Under the pieces are notes generated by a model that had not been told where the DNA came from, did not search any database, and worked only from the letters and a program-made list of their open reading frames with translations. The position numbers and the translations under genes were made by a program. A DNA stretch of 64,000 nucleotides from Bacteroides sp. (GTDB taxonomy: Bacteria > Bacillota > Clostridia > Oscillospirales > Acutalibacteraceae). How positions within the stretch are numbered: position 1 is the stretch's first letter; each line of letters begins with the position of its first letter. The stretch covers positions 186,001-250,000 of the forward strand of contig JAMPEQ010000002.1 of assembly GCA_023665085.1 (NCBI GenBank), read 5' to 3'. This document shows positions 18,968-30,900 of the stretch, in pieces.

Positions 18968-18987
18968 GAGTTAGTTATTGCTAACTC
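18968..18987. promoter_or_regulatory. Palindromic operator 4
   Basis: GAGTTAGT-TATT-GCTAACTC directly after the -10 of the hydrolase operon promoter, overlapping the expected start of transcription. Confidence 0.8.
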
Positions 18988-18993
18988 AGGTTT

Positions 18994-19022
18994 ATTATAC
19001 TATTTCATTAAGATTTTGTCAA
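18994..19022 (-). promoter_or_regulatory. Consensus promoter of the hydrolase operon
   Basis: Minus strand TTGACA (19022-19017), 17-bp spacer, TATAAT (18999-18994), both exact. Confidence 0.88.
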
Positions 19023-19093
19023 TTTGTATTAATAGCGCAAAAATTATTTATATAAACTAAAGATAACAGGTACAATCTAATATACTTTTATTC

Positions 19094-19741
19094 CTATTCC
19101 TCAATAAACTGCCATTCACAAAATCTGTCTTGCATACGGCTGTCATCATATGTTTCATCTATGTACTGTTCAACCGAATTACGAGGGGAAATGCCTCTGT
19201 GTCTTTCTGACCAACGAAAAATACACGCTGATGTGACTAACAGATTTATTGCCATAAATACACTCAGGCAAATGCAGGTAATATCATATACATCCCCATG
19301 CATTTTAGAAAATAATATTTGTAACGGAGGCACGCACCACTTGGAAAAGACAATTCCTGCAATTCCCCATCCAACACTGAAGTTCGGACAAACTAAACCG
19401 TCAATATTCAAAAATTGCCTGCTGTAATCCCATGCCTGCATTTGAAGTCCGTATTTTAAAAGTGCACCGCAAAGATATTCAACCACGGTTGCAACAATTG
19501 CAAACACAAAAAACTGCAAAATAATATTTTTCTTTTTCAGCAAAATTGCACCGATATATAACACAACCGCTCCAATGCCGTAAATGATGCAGAATGGTCC
19601 CCATATGGCTACTGTATGCGTTTCCCAATGACCTTTGGTGATTACACAAAATACACCTTCCATCAGAACACCCAACAGACTTCCTATTATAAACAGGCAG
19701 AACAAATCGGAATAAACAATTGTTTTTTGTGTTTTGTTCAT
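19094..19741 (-). CDS. PF06541-type membrane protein (putative ABC-transporter type IV)
   Basis: 215 residues from the ATG at 19741 (AGAGGGG 9 nt upstream). Five or more hydrophobic segments and the family pattern of this domain: GSLLGVLMEGVFC, HTVAIWGPFCIIYGIGAV, EYLCGALL, WDYSRQFLNIDGLVCPNFSVGWG. The family is widespread in Firmicutes and has no proven function. It follows the MATE gene by 44 nt, so it is the last gene of the marR operon. Confidence 0.8.
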   Translation of the reverse strand: MNKTQKTIVYSDLFCLFIIGSLLGVLMEGVFCVITKGHWETHTVAIWGPFCIIYGIGAVVLYIGAILLKKKNIILQFFVFAIVATVVEYLCGALLKYGLQMQAWDYSRQFLNIDGLVCPNFSVGWGIAGIVFSKWCVPPLQILFSKMHGDVYDITCICLSVFMAINLLVTSACIFRWSERHRGISPRNSVEQYIDETYDDSRMQDRFCEWQFIEE

Positions 19742-19785
19742 AAGCATTCACCCCTCTTAAAAATCACACTTCTGTCACTATATTG

Positions 19786-21117
19786 TCACATATATTTATA
19801 TTTCTTTCTCTTGGCAAACAGGAATATAATTGAAATAGCGAATGCGAAAATTTCTGCCACAACATCGGCAAACCAAATTCCGTCAAGCTGAAATAAAATC
19901 GGCAGAATCAAAATGGCTGCCATCTTGAAAATGAAAGTACGCAAGAAAGAAATTGCTGCCGATACACCGCCATCATTGAGTGCCGTAAAGAAAGACGATG
20001 CAAAAATATTAAAACCAACAATAACAAAGGATACCGTAGAAATTCGCAGTGCACGCACTGTCATATCAAACAGCGTGGGATTATAGCCCACAAAAAGCTT
20101 TGCCAAGGGGACGGCAAGCAGCTGTGCTGTCACAACCATTATTGCACCGGTTATAAACATAAGGGTGTTGCTCTTTTTCAGCAGACTTTTTAGTTCAATA
20201 TGATTACCTGCACCATAATGATAGCTGATAATCGGTGCACTTCCCATTGCGTAACCGATAAAAATTGCAGCTAAGATAAACTGCACATACATAAGCACTC
20301 CGTAAGAGGCAACGCCGTTTTCTCCCGCATATTTGAGCAGCTGAAAGTTATATAAAATTCCGATTACTGCGGAAGTAGCATTTGATACCATTTCGGAAGA
20401 ACCATTCGCACAGGCTTTCAAAATCGGTTTTATTTCCAGCCTTGTTTTTACAAGTTTAAGAAGACTTTTATTCGGGCGCAAAAAATATATAAGTGGTATA
20501 ATTGCTCCCACACACTGGCTCAAGCCTGTGGCAAGTGCAGCCCCTGCGATACCCCATTTAAACACGGCAATAAACAGAGCATCCAGCACCATATTCGTTA
20601 CACCTGCCGCAACAGTAGCCAACAGACCGAGATTGGGCTTTTCTGCTGCAATCAAAAAGCTTTGAAAGGAATACTGCAGCATAAAGAAAACCGTAAAGCC
20701 CATTGTAACAGAACCATACAAAACACAGAACGGCAGCATTCCTTCTGTTGCCCCCAACAATAAAGAAACAGGCTTCATCACTGCAATCCCGATAGCAGTA
20801 AGAGCTATTCCTACAATAAGTGATACCAAAATCATCATAGTAAAATAGCGGTTAGCCTTTTCTTTTTTCTGTGCTCCTAATATTTTTGCAACCAAAGCAC
20901 TGCCGCCGCTGCCGAGCATAAAGCCCACGCCTCCGAGTATTGTGTTCATCGGCATAATCAGATTGATTGCGGCAAATGCAGTGTCACCAACAAAGTTGGA
21001 AACAAACAGACCGTCAACAACACCGTAAATGGAAGTAAACACCATCATAATCACTGACGGAAAAACGAACTGCAAAAGCTTTTTATAATTAAAATGATCG
21101 GATAATTGAATCTTCAT
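19786..21117 (-). CDS. MATE family efflux transporter
   Basis: 443 residues from the ATG at 21117 (AAAGGA upstream; the ATG at 21126 sits on top of the ribosome site). Twelve hydrophobic helices in two related halves, with the MATE start FVFPSVIMMVFTSIYGVVDGLFVS and GGSALVAKILGAQKKEKA. Such pumps use Na+ or H+ gradients to export drugs or metabolites. Placed between marR and the PF06541 gene, so the MarR protein probably represses it. Confidence 0.92.
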   Translation of the reverse strand: MKIQLSDHFNYKKLLQFVFPSVIMMVFTSIYGVVDGLFVSNFVGDTAFAAINLIMPMNTILGGVGFMLGSGGSALVAKILGAQKKEKANRYFTMMILVSLIVGIALTAIGIAVMKPVSLLLGATEGMLPFCVLYGSVTMGFTVFFMLQYSFQSFLIAAEKPNLGLLATVAAGVTNMVLDALFIAVFKWGIAGAALATGLSQCVGAIIPLIYFLRPNKSLLKLVKTRLEIKPILKACANGSSEMVSNATSAVIGILYNFQLLKYAGENGVASYGVLMYVQFILAAIFIGYAMGSAPIISYHYGAGNHIELKSLLKKSNTLMFITGAIMVVTAQLLAVPLAKLFVGYNPTLFDMTVRALRISTVSFVIVGFNIFASSFFTALNDGGVSAAISFLRTFIFKMAAILILPILFQLDGIWFADVVAEIFAFAISIIFLFAKRKKYKYM

Positions 21118-21160
21118 AAATAGCATTTCCTTTGACTGTTTATTTTTTACTGATTTTGAA

Positions 21161-21619
21161 TTAATCCGTCAACTGCGAATGCTTCTTTTCATATTCTTCC
21201 TGCATAAATTGATTGAGTTTGCGAAAAACCGAAATGAAAAGCTCTCTTTCTTCCTCTGATACTCGCGAAAAGGAGATTTGCTCAATATCCTGTGTTTCAC
21301 CGATTACTTCATCGCAGAATTGCTTTCCGATTTCAGTAAGCACAATCTGCTTTTTGTTACGGGTGTTCGGAATTACCTCAAGTGTAATCCACTCTTTTTT
21401 CAACATCGCCGCAATAGAGCTGTTAACCGTTTGCTTGGAGTATGACCAGTTATTGCACAAGTCAATTTGCGAAACCGGTTCATCATAGTTGTATAATATA
21501 TATAATATCCAATATATACTGTCAGTAAGACCATAACTGCGTGCTATGCTATGGTAAATCTCGTCACTCTCATTGCAAAGCTGATTAATTTCAATCATTT
21601 GCTTTTTTATTGTATTCAT
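21161..21619 (-). CDS. MarR family transcriptional regulator
   Basis: 152 residues with the MarR winged helix (VSQIDLCNNWSYSKQTVNSSIAAMLKKEWITLE, about 55-90, then the wing RNKKQIVLTEIGKQF). First gene of the MATE operon; its promoter lies within a 17-bp-arm inverted repeat, the expected autoregulatory site. Confidence 0.9.
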   Translation of the reverse strand: MNTIKKQMIEINQLCNESDEIYHSIARSYGLTDSIYWILYILYNYDEPVSQIDLCNNWSYSKQTVNSSIAAMLKKEWITLEVIPNTRNKKQIVLTEIGKQFCDEVIGETQDIEQISFSRVSEEERELFISVFRKLNQFMQEEYEKKHSQLTD

Positions 21620-21642
21620 ATATTATTCCTCCGCATAAAATA

Positions 21643-21696
21643 AAGAGTCTGATTTCGGACTTATTATATGATAATCCGAAATCAGACTCTTGTCAA
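21643..21696 (-). promoter_or_regulatory. marR promoter overlapped by a large inverted repeat
   Basis: Minus strand TTGACA (21696-21691), 17-bp spacer, TATCAT (21673-21668). AAGAGTCTGATTTCGGA and its complement (21643-21659 and 21675-21691) flank the -10, so a dimeric regulator bound here would block transcription. Confidence 0.75.
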
Positions 21697-21730
21697 TGCA
21701 TTTCTAAAAATTTTTACAGTCAGTTAAAAA

Positions 21731-21769
21731 GAGGTAGGAGCACTGCATAAAATGCAGTACCCCTACCTC
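21731..21769. repeat. Element hairpin repeat, copy 1
   Basis: GAGGTAGG...CCTACCTC with inner ACTGCAT/ATGCAGT, a 39-bp near-perfect hairpin followed by a GGTGACAAACAATATAT motif. The same hairpin and motif follow the integrase gene at 53490-53528. No integrase remains to the left here. Confidence 0.85.
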
Positions 21770-21895
21770 ATAATATGGTGACAAACAATATATAAAGGCA
21801 AAATACTTTATTTTGACTGGACTTTGATAACAAGGTGTGATATATGTTGTGTTGCAGAAATGCACGCCCGTTTGTCGCCAGCAAACAATACAGTA

Positions 21896-21925
21896 AAGGC
21901 AAGGGATGGAAATTCCTTGCCTTTA
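21896..21925 (-). terminator. Terminator of the Xre-type gene
   Basis: AAAGGCAAGG and CCTTGCCTTT separated by 10 nt, immediately past the stop of the HTH gene. Confidence 0.65.
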
Positions 21926-21935
21926 TATTTTGATA

Positions 21936-22355
21936 TTAGTTAAGACGATTAAGTATTTTGGACAGCAAAGTTATAATCCAAACCAACGCAACTGCCGACA
22001 AAACAATTTTCCAGATTATAGTCAACCCGGAAATAAAGATAATTGTTGCTAAACAAAATATGCTTATTAATATTGCTAAGACATAAGTCATTATTTTAAG
22101 AATTTTTTTATACTTGTCTGTTTCTTTTACTTTAGTATCAATATCCTTTACTAACTCCATATCCTCTTTTAATAATATATCTAACGATATATTGTATCTA
22201 TCACTTATTTTTATCAGTGTTTCAATATCGGGATAGCTTTTAGAATTTTCCCAATTTGATATTGTCTGCCTTGTTACATTAAAGATTTGTGCAAATTCTT
22301 CTTGTGACATATTATTGTCTTTTCTGATTTTAACTATATTACTTCCCAAAGACAT
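21936..22355 (-). CDS. Xre/Cro-CI type HTH regulator with membrane helices
   Basis: 139 residues from the ATG at 22355 (AAGGAGAA 6 nt upstream). The HTH is at about 5-60 (IVKIRKDNNMSQEEFAQIFNV, then TRQTISNWENSKSYPD), and two hydrophobic helices follow (about 82-104 and 112-130). This class of membrane-tethered repressor is common in Firmicutes. It occupies the slot that in the 53-54.8 kb element holds the 285-residue unknown gene, between the hairpin repeat and the arm-type repeats. Confidence 0.85.
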   Translation of the reverse strand: MSLGSNIVKIRKDNNMSQEEFAQIFNVTRQTISNWENSKSYPDIETLIKISDRYNISLDILLKEDMELVKDIDTKVKETDKYKKILKIMTYVLAILISIFCLATIIFISGLTIIWKIVLSAVALVWIITLLSKILNRLN

Positions 22356-22480
22356 AGCCAATTCTCCTTGAAAAAACATTTTATTACTATGATAAATATA
22401 TGTCAATCAAAATATCTTTTCAATACAGAAAAATCACCGCAAAGTTTCTTTGCAACTATATTTTATAACTAACTATATCA

Positions 22481-22694
22481 TCATCTCTCAAAAGTCTCTC
22501 ACTAAAACGCTCCCAATCGCTCTCGTTCGGTTTTGAAAATGAGAGATTTCAGGTCTCTGAAAGTCTCACACAAAATCTCAACAGAAAAGGCAAAAGAAAA
22601 ATCGCCCTTAAATCAACCACAGATTGAGGGCGATTTTGGACTATTTAAGGCAATTTCGCATAGAAAAAGCGTTGACATCTAAAATGTCAACGCT
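22481..22694. repeat. Arm-type repeat region and two hairpins; rest of 22356-22959 without a gene
   Basis: 22481-22575 has spaced copies of TCTCTCA/GTCTCTCAC like those at 54551-54640, interpreted as integrase arm sites. 22597-22637 is an AAAATCGCCCT inverted repeat and 22668-22694 an AGCGTTGACAT inverted repeat. No coding region is evident from 22356 to 22959. Confidence 0.6.
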
Positions 22695-22886
22695 TGCTGT
22701 CTAATAACTACAAAAAGATGCATTAAGCATTTTGATGTATGGATTTGGACCCTTTTAATTTATATATTATACATAAGAACGAATTTAAATTTGTGTTACT
22801 TATTATCTTTATTTTTTATATTATGATTTTCTATTTTGAACTTTTCAGCTTTTGTGTATAATTTTAATTGAACATATAAAAACCTA

Positions 22887-22953
22887 AAACACACATAAAA
22901 TCAAGAATACCTATAACTATCCAATCTTAAAGGGTTCAGGTTGCTATAGGCAC
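22887..22953 (-). terminator. Terminator/flank shared with 33418-33500
   Basis: Hairpin with outer CCTATA/TATAGG arms directly after the DUF2971 gene. The surrounding 67 bp resembles the sequence after the FRG gene at 33418-33500. Confidence 0.65.
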
Positions 22954-22959
22954 CTCAAT

Positions 22960-24111
22960 TCAATGGTTATTATTCTGAGTGTTATATGGAATTTTAGATT
23001 CGCATATTTCAACATTTTTCAACCAATATTTACTTTTACAATAAATCTCAAGTTTTTTCTTTTGAATTGAGCTATCCTTCATTGGTGCAAGAGTTATCAT
23101 AGTGATTGGCAGATGCCCCTGACAAATTATTTTCAAATTTTCTTTTTTGAAATCATTATTGTTAAGCACCTTTTCTACTATATTGTATATTTTTTCCTGA
23201 TCGTTCCCTTGTGGAATAATGATAGGTGTTTTATATAAAATCTCTGCATATGTACGATTATTTAATAGTTTAATTATTGCCTCTTCCAATTCCTTTTCAT
23301 TTTCTCCATTTATTCCACAAGGACGATCGTTTTTATCATTATCTCCAAATTTCACTTCAATATACGGTGATTTCGTTCCATCATTCCTTTCTCTAAATTT
23401 AACACATCTGTCAAGACGATGATTTTTATTGATGAAAGCAAGTCTTGCCTCACTTTCCTGCTCAAATCCACTATGTTTAAAATAAGGGGCAAGCAATCCC
23501 GGGTCTGCTACAATTGATGATATTACAGAATTATATATGGAATTATTGTTTTTATTTACTTCATCACAATATTGTACATAAACAGGAAAATTCGGATACA
23601 GATAAAATGCAGATTTATCATCACCACAAAGCAAGCTATAATCAAACAAACTTTTTTCTGATTTATTAATCAAATCAAAATGATTTATAGCACTATTTTC
23701 GTAATCCTCATTTGAATCTATTGCTTTTAAATTTATATAATCCTGTCCAAAATAGAATTCTAATGAAGCACCGCCATTTGAGCAATAAGCCAACCACTGA
23801 CTGTATTTATCTCCTGCTGATTTATCTCCTTGATAAAAACTGCAAATGTAAGTATCATAGGTTTTTTCTATTGACATCATTTTGTTTTCCATATAATCAT
23901 TTGACAGTTCTGAGCAACCTAATCGTAACAAGTCAGAATCCAAAAATTTGTAAAGAGAATTGATATTAGTATATGTCACATATTTTGTATTCGGTGTGAT
24001 ATCCTTGTTATCATACTTAGAAATAGAATTCATATTTTCAAATTTAATTTTTATTTCATTTCTTTTACATAATAATTCTTTAACATCAAAATCCTGTATT
24101 TTTTTTAACAT
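22960..24111 (-). CDS. DUF2971 family protein, putative defence component
   Basis: 383 residues from the ATG at 24111 (GGAG 5 nt upstream). The N-terminal half shows the DUF2971 pattern: KYVTYTNINSLYKFLDSDLLRLG, a SNDYMENK motif in the place of the usual NDPxE, and YICSFYQ...YSQWLAYCSNGGASLEFYF. The C-terminal half (about 240-383) is not recognised. DUF2971 genes are frequent in bacterial defence islands, but their activity is not established. Last gene of a three-gene operon, 25 nt after the receiver-like gene. Confidence 0.72.
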   Translation of the reverse strand: MLKKIQDFDVKELLCKRNEIKIKFENMNSISKYDNKDITPNTKYVTYTNINSLYKFLDSDLLRLGCSELSNDYMENKMMSIEKTYDTYICSFYQGDKSAGDKYSQWLAYCSNGGASLEFYFGQDYINLKAIDSNEDYENSAINHFDLINKSEKSLFDYSLLCGDDKSAFYLYPNFPVYVQYCDEVNKNNNSIYNSVISSIVADPGLLAPYFKHSGFEQESEARLAFINKNHRLDRCVKFRERNDGTKSPYIEVKFGDNDKNDRPCGINGENEKELEEAIIKLLNNRTYAEILYKTPIIIPQGNDQEKIYNIVEKVLNNNDFKKENLKIICQGHLPITMITLAPMKDSSIQKKKLEIYCKSKYWLKNVEICESKIPYNTQNNNH

Positions 24112-24136
24112 CTTTTCTCCGCCTTTGTCAACACAT

Positions 24137-24940
24137 CTATTTTTTTTGTATTTTGCTTTCAATTTCCTTAATAAATGCTTCATTATCATTACTATTTCTT
24201 TTTATTTCTTTTCCTCTTCTATTGAAGAATTTTGGTTCTCCACAATCATAAAACTTTTCACATGTTTTCTTCCATCTGTCCACCATTTCATTAGTACAAT
24301 CATATGTTGTATACATAATTACATCGTAACCCTTCTTTATAAAGGCAGAATATAGTCCTATAGAAAATATTGGGAATTCGGTATCATTCATTAATTTATT
24401 CAAATCACCTTCCAACAGACACATATCCAGTGCAATAATGAAATTTTTATCTATGTTGATTTCATCCACAAAATCATCCAAAGAATAATCTTGTTTGAAT
24501 TTGTCAAAATTGATATTATCATTAGTATAATATTTTTTTAATATTTTTTTATTGATTGTTTTCCACTGTGTAAATAATACATCTTTGTCATTATTGAAAT
24601 CATCAACAATATCAACTTCTATCTTTTTTACAGTATTTGATTTTTCCTCAGAATAATTTTTATTTATGAGCGGATAATGTTCGAGAATTTGTTCATCAGA
24701 AAAGCAATCTTCTGAAATCATATAACTTGAAAATTCATGTTGTATGTCACTTTTCAGTTTTTCTACAGATAAATTAAAATTATCCAAAGACAAATTATTG
24801 TCCGTTCTCTCAAAATCACCTAAAATAACAATTGATGATCTTATTCCTTTTCTCCAAAGTTTTCTAATTATAGGGCTGATTAACAACCCCGTTTGATCAG
24901 GACCATCATCAATAAATACAATATTAGCTTTTATTTCCAT
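24137..24940 (-). CDS. Divergent response-regulator receiver-like protein
   Basis: 267 residues. The first strand ends in the acidic pair IVFIDD (Asp11, Asp12), a later strand carries a candidate phospho-acceptor Asp172 in FIIALDMCLL, then DVIMYTTYDCT (Thr211/212) and a conserved-type Lys in EPKFF. Those are the receiver-domain landmarks in order, but with about 100 extra residues between the first and third. No output domain is seen. It overlaps the giant ATPase gene by 17 bp, so the two products are probably made in step. An alternative is an unrelated Rossmann-like fold. Confidence 0.6.
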   Translation of the reverse strand: MEIKANIVFIDDGPDQTGLLISPIIRKLWRKGIRSSIVILGDFERTDNNLSLDNFNLSVEKLKSDIQHEFSSYMISEDCFSDEQILEHYPLINKNYSEEKSNTVKKIEVDIVDDFNNDKDVLFTQWKTINKKILKKYYTNDNINFDKFKQDYSLDDFVDEINIDKNFIIALDMCLLEGDLNKLMNDTEFPIFSIGLYSAFIKKGYDVIMYTTYDCTNEMVDRWKKTCEKFYDCGEPKFFNRRGKEIKRNSNDNEAFIKEIESKIQKK

Positions 24941-27900
24941 TGAAATTAACTCCTTTTCTTATAATAGGTAATCTGGTTACAAAAGAATCATCTTCATATG
25001 AATAAATATTATCAACAATAATTTTTTCACATTCTTTGTGAAGTTTTAAAAAGTATTCCTTCGCTGCCAACAACGACATATGACCATCAGAAAAATCAAG
25101 AGGATCTTTCATCTTCATCTTGAAGTATTCTAATTTCATCTTGTTTTGATCTATACTATATCTATCGACTTTATTTCTTATAACTAACCAGTCAAAAGTT
25201 GTACTTTGCGGACATTCTTCAACACAAAACTCGACAATGCATATCCTATCATCAAAATCATATAATCCTGAAGACTCACGCAATAAATTTGATTCTATGC
25301 TTTCCTTCTTGCTCATATTATCCTTGTGGCAATAATATTTGTTTATCAAATCAATAAAATCATTGCTTGAATACGAATAAATATTATATCGTAATGCATC
25401 TAAGCAAATACGATATATAATATTCTTTACAAACTCTAAATTATAACCATACTGTTTTTCATTGTGACTCTCAACAAAAATATCAAAATCATCATTGAAC
25501 CATTCTTCTGTTGATATGCAATTATTTTCCTTTTTCTGTAAAACTATTATTTCCCTAAACAATTTGAAAAAGGGATCATCATTTTCAAATGGATTGATTT
25601 GACTAAGTTTTTTGAAGGCCACATTTCTTCCATCCTCATAATTCACATCAAGATAAAGCTTATAAGTGTAGTCCTTAGTTTTGTTTTTGCTGTCCGAAAC
25701 CACCTCATCAAAAGTCTTAATTATATTGTTAAAAACTCTGTTATATAACCTTGCTATAACTGAGTTACAATAGTTTCTGGCAAGGACCCAATTTTTTATG
25801 CTGTCATAATGTGCACAATAAACCTTTTCAGTTTCATTAATCAGGGAGGTCACCTCATCATAGTCCTTTTTGTGGGAGGTATGACTTACCACCCTTTCAT
25901 TTTCAAGAATAATACTTGTATCAAGGAAACGATTATAACGTTGCATAACATCACTTGTAAAGTCTTTTTGAAAATAATAAATCAAACTATTTCTATAACT
26001 AAGAATATCTCTCATAAGCATATAAGGAAGCGTCTCGTCAGAATTATCATTAAAGCTAAAATACAAATAAACAGGAACAATTCTCTTGATTTTTTGCTTA
26101 ATCTTTTCATCTTCAATATTGTTATCAAAATCAATAATGCAATAAGAATTACTTTTTAATGCATCGAAAAGATATGAAATGCAACAATTTTTTTTCAATT
26201 CATTTTCTTCATATTTTCCAATATAGTAACCATAGTTTCTAAAATTATTATGATTATTTAGTGCTTTGATGATTTCGTTTTTTACCACATACTTATAATT
26301 CGAAATTGCTTTTGATTTATTGTGAGCACTTATCAAATCATTCTTTATATCGATCTTATCAAAATTACTAATAACAAATTCAAAATCCCTTATATCGTCA
26401 TCATTATCAAACGATTTATGGTAAGTCAACAACGCAATGTGAATTTTGCTTTTATCAATTTTGTATTTTTGGTTTATCGCATTCACTAATAAATTGATAA
26501 GGTCATTATATCTCTTATTAATAATATTTACACCTTCATCACAAATTACATCGTTATTTGAATTACTTAAAAAACTATTTAATTTAGTTTCTTCACTATA
26601 ATTTTCATATTCATCTCCATGATAATTGTTGTCAATTTTTCTTAAATTTATCCACCTTTCCATAAAGTAATCTTCAGTTATACCATTCAATTCATACATT
26701 TGCTTAACACCATCATAAAGTATTACTCCGTTTAGCAAAAAAATCTCGTTGCAAAAATTTTTAAAGATTTGAATTACATTTTCATTTATATTTTCTTTTG
26801 ATACTTCAGATAAAATAAACTCTGAAAAAGTCTTTCTGTTTTCGGCCGTTCTCTGTGGTATATCAGCAATCAGGTCAGAGTATTCATCTTTTCCATTTAC
26901 TAAAAGATGTTCTAATCTCAAGGCTCTTGTTTCGTCTGAACCTGAATCAACAACTTTCTGTATAAATATTGAATACATCCTGAAAAAATCCTCTTTTAAA
27001 GAAATGTCAGCACCATTATCATTAACATATTTCAAAGTGCTTATGATTGTAATCTTTCTCAAAAGATATGTACTATTCAAATCAGACAACGCTTCATAGA
27101 TGTAATCTTTAAGAAAACACAATTTTTCATTATCCTCTTCAAATAAATCAATTATTTTTTTAGCGATATCATATGCCTTAAGATTATCTGTCCCTGACAA
27201 GGATAAGCTATTTTTTATTACACATTCAGCTATAATAATCATAAACTTCAAAATAGCTCTTTTGAGTCTTTGATTATAAATGAAAAATGGTCTTGAAATA
27301 ATTTTTATCAAATTGCAAATTATATTCTTTCTATCTGCAAATTCAAAATAATGTTCTGCAAGTTCATTTTGTACATTATAAAATCCATCTTCATCATTTT
27401 TTGCTATCATTGGCATAATCAAATGGATGGAATCAAACAATATTCTAACATAAGGCTCGCTAATACCTAATGCCTTTATTGACTTTATATCAAACTTTTT
27501 AAGAAGAAATACTTCGAAATAAGTATAAACGAGTTTAAAAAAATTAACTTCTTCATTTTGCTGAATATTAATATAATTCTTAAATGTATGTGACAACAAT
27601 AGCCTCATGTATGATTTGCATTTTTTATTATTATCGTCATGGGAATTACAGAATTCATTTTCATAAACTATAGATTTTTTATACCAATAATCAGCTGCAA
27701 ATTTTGTTGAACTACGCTTATAAAATCTATTTGCTTGCTGTTGCAATTTGCATCCTACACAGGAGTCTCCATGCGTCCTCATATTTGATACATCTATATG
27801 GCAAAACGCATTATAATCCAATTCGTTAACTATATATGATTTTATGCTTGAAGCGGATAATCTATTAATCAACACAAAGCATCTGTCAAAAAGATTTGTT

Positions 27901-30900
27901 GTATAATTTTTCAGTATTTTTTCAGGAATTAGTGATTGAAGCAAACTGCTAGCCTTACGAAATGTTTCTCCAGTAATCAAATTATCATCAACAAATGTAA
28001 ATCTGACCGGCTTAAATGTTTCATCCCCATACTTGTAATAATCGTTTGTCAATCTTTCAATAAGAAGTTTTATTTCATTATGCTCACATATAAAATTCGA
28101 ACGAAAAACCTTATCCTCATCAACACTTATAATTTCAGCACAACCATTGAAATAGTAAGAATTTACATATTGAGAAAATCCAACATTTGAATTATGAACA
28201 GGTGAAAATATAATTTCTATACAAGGATAATCAGCAATTAAACGTTCTTTATCTCTGCCACTTAATTTCTCTAACCATTCTCTAACATCTCCGGATACAT
28301 AATCGAAGTAACTCTGAGTATCAATATAATATTGGAAATGATTTTTTCCTCTGTAAAAATGGCCGTAATTAACAAAACCCAGCAAAGTTGTGAGTCGTTT
28401 TAATTCATCTTTATCGGTATTATCTGTTTGATGTAAATCTTGATTTAGATATAATTGCTGAGAAGGCACAGTTGATGTCTGATCAGTTTCAATAAGTGGT
28501 ATCTCATCTATAACATTTTTTGGAAAACATTCTTTACATGTTTCCGGTTTATTCCATACAGAATTGCCATTTAAAATGTAATAAATCTCTTTTTGGGGTA
28601 AATTCTTAAACTTTGTTTCAACATAATCTTCATTAGGGGAACCATAGTATTTTTGCTCTAAATCAGAGTCTTTTTCTGTATCTCTAACCCAGAACACTGT
28701 ATAATTTTTAACCAAATCAAGTTTTTTGTCACCCTGATTAATAATAATCTTTGACCACATTTTTGAAAATGTCGTAAGTGTGGAACTAATTGGAACTATC
28801 TGAATAATCTTGATTTTTGATGTTTTTTCAATCTTATCAAATGAAAATCTATCATTAATATGCACATCAATCTCTTCAGAGTTTTCGTCACTTTGAGAAT
28901 TATAAATATAAGTAGCATAAAAAATACGATTATTATTAAAACGCAAATTTGCAATATTTGTTAAAGATGTCAGTATAGCTTGAGAATAAGCTGAATAGCC
29001 ATAGAACAAAACATAATCATTATCAAAATCTACAACTTTATTTTTAATCATGTCCTTCAAAATATAGAATGCAACATTATTTGCAACAATTGTTCTGTAA
29101 AACAAAAATGACATTTCATAGAATGAATTCATATGAACCTTATTTCCAATTCGTATATGATTATTCAATAATTTATAGCCCCTGCCTTTAATTAATTCCT
29201 TTTCGGCTAATTTGTTTATTGTATTAAAAAATATTTTTCGATCCTTATCAAATGGGACCAAACATTCAAATGGAAATAAATCGTATTTAATATTATCACT
29301 ATACTCCATATTGAAATTGGAAATAATATCTCCTGCAATTCTGAAATCAGAAGCATCATAACCTTCTGAACCATTTTCAAGTGATACTACATAAGAATTT
29401 CTTATTGCAGAATAATATGAATCTCCGAAAAGGTGCACCTGAACAGTGTTATTTGAGTCAACCAAAAATAGCTGCAACCCATTCGGAAACTCTTTCATAG
29501 GTATTTGTGTAGTTATCTGAATAAATATATTAACAAATTTCTTGCTACAATTATGTATTGCAAAAAACACTTTATCTGCTGTTTCACTTTTATCGGTAAA
29601 AAAAACACCAATAGCATTTATCAAGCCTTTTGCAAACACTTCATTTTGAAACTCTGCTGTTAAATAATTTTCTTTAATGATTTTTTTAAAATCAAGAATA
29701 TAATAAGTTTTTTCCCCATATGTAGTTTTAATACCTTCTAAAAGTTTAAGCCAGTAATTTGTCCATACAGATAAATATTTGTATTTACTTTCGGAGTTTA
29801 TTGTTCCCTCTTTGTTTAACTTTGATATAAAAGCATTAATTTTATTTTTTAAGTCAATTGATACTTGAGTTAACTCTATCTCTTCATAATCCAAATATGC
29901 ATTGTAAGTTGCATAATTCTCCACAAAATATTTGTTAGTTATCCGCGATATACTATAACTTTTCTGCATTCTTGTTTGATTTGTAGGAAGTTTTATATAA
30001 TAACTTGTTCCGGGAAAAGAGCATCTAAGCATTTCATCTTCACTGTTAAATGCGTTTATATCGTTTTCATTTTTGGAAAAATAAACATTATCTGTTGTTG
30101 CATTATTAATTACATACTTATCTGTACTCAAAACGCAAAAGTTACCACTACATCTTTTCACTGCATTTGAAAACAATGTCATTCCTATATGAGCAGAAGA
30201 ATCTATAGATCTATAATTTCGCCAATCGTTAATTTGATTTTCATCAGCATTAGTAAAATCATTAAACAAGCAATCAAGCGTTATACTTTTATCTTTTGGC
30301 ACTTTATCCTTATTATTAAAAATGTTTGTAATGAAACGATTATTCATTTCATTCGAAATATTATCAAACACTTCTCCCATTATGGATTCAGAATTCAACA
30401 TATCTTTAAAACATTTTGTGATACCCTTATTGCTAAAATCAGAAACACAAATACTAAGTTTTTCATCCTCCAAATAAAAAGAAATTATGGAAATTTTGGA
30501 AGTTGAATGTTGCAAAGAATTTTGTATAATTTGCTTTATATTTTCTCCTATTTCATTAGATATAATACTTGTGTTCTTTATATCATCTTTTATATAGATT
30601 TTCCCTTTAGTTGAAAAAATCAAAGCAAAAATTGCAAAAGATAATATATTTGAATTATGGAAGCAAACCTTTAACAATTCTGCATAATCATTAATAGTTG
30701 AGCCTTCACATTCATATAATTTATCTCTTAAAACATATATAGCCGTTTCAAAAATGTAATCTGTTATTGAAACAACCGGTTTGTTGCAGTTAGCAAAACC
30801 AAATCTGCCATTTTTTCTTAATTGACAAGCAGCATCTATATACTTATCAATTATATGAATTACGTTATTACCATCTGTAACTTCACAATTAAAAAGAAGT

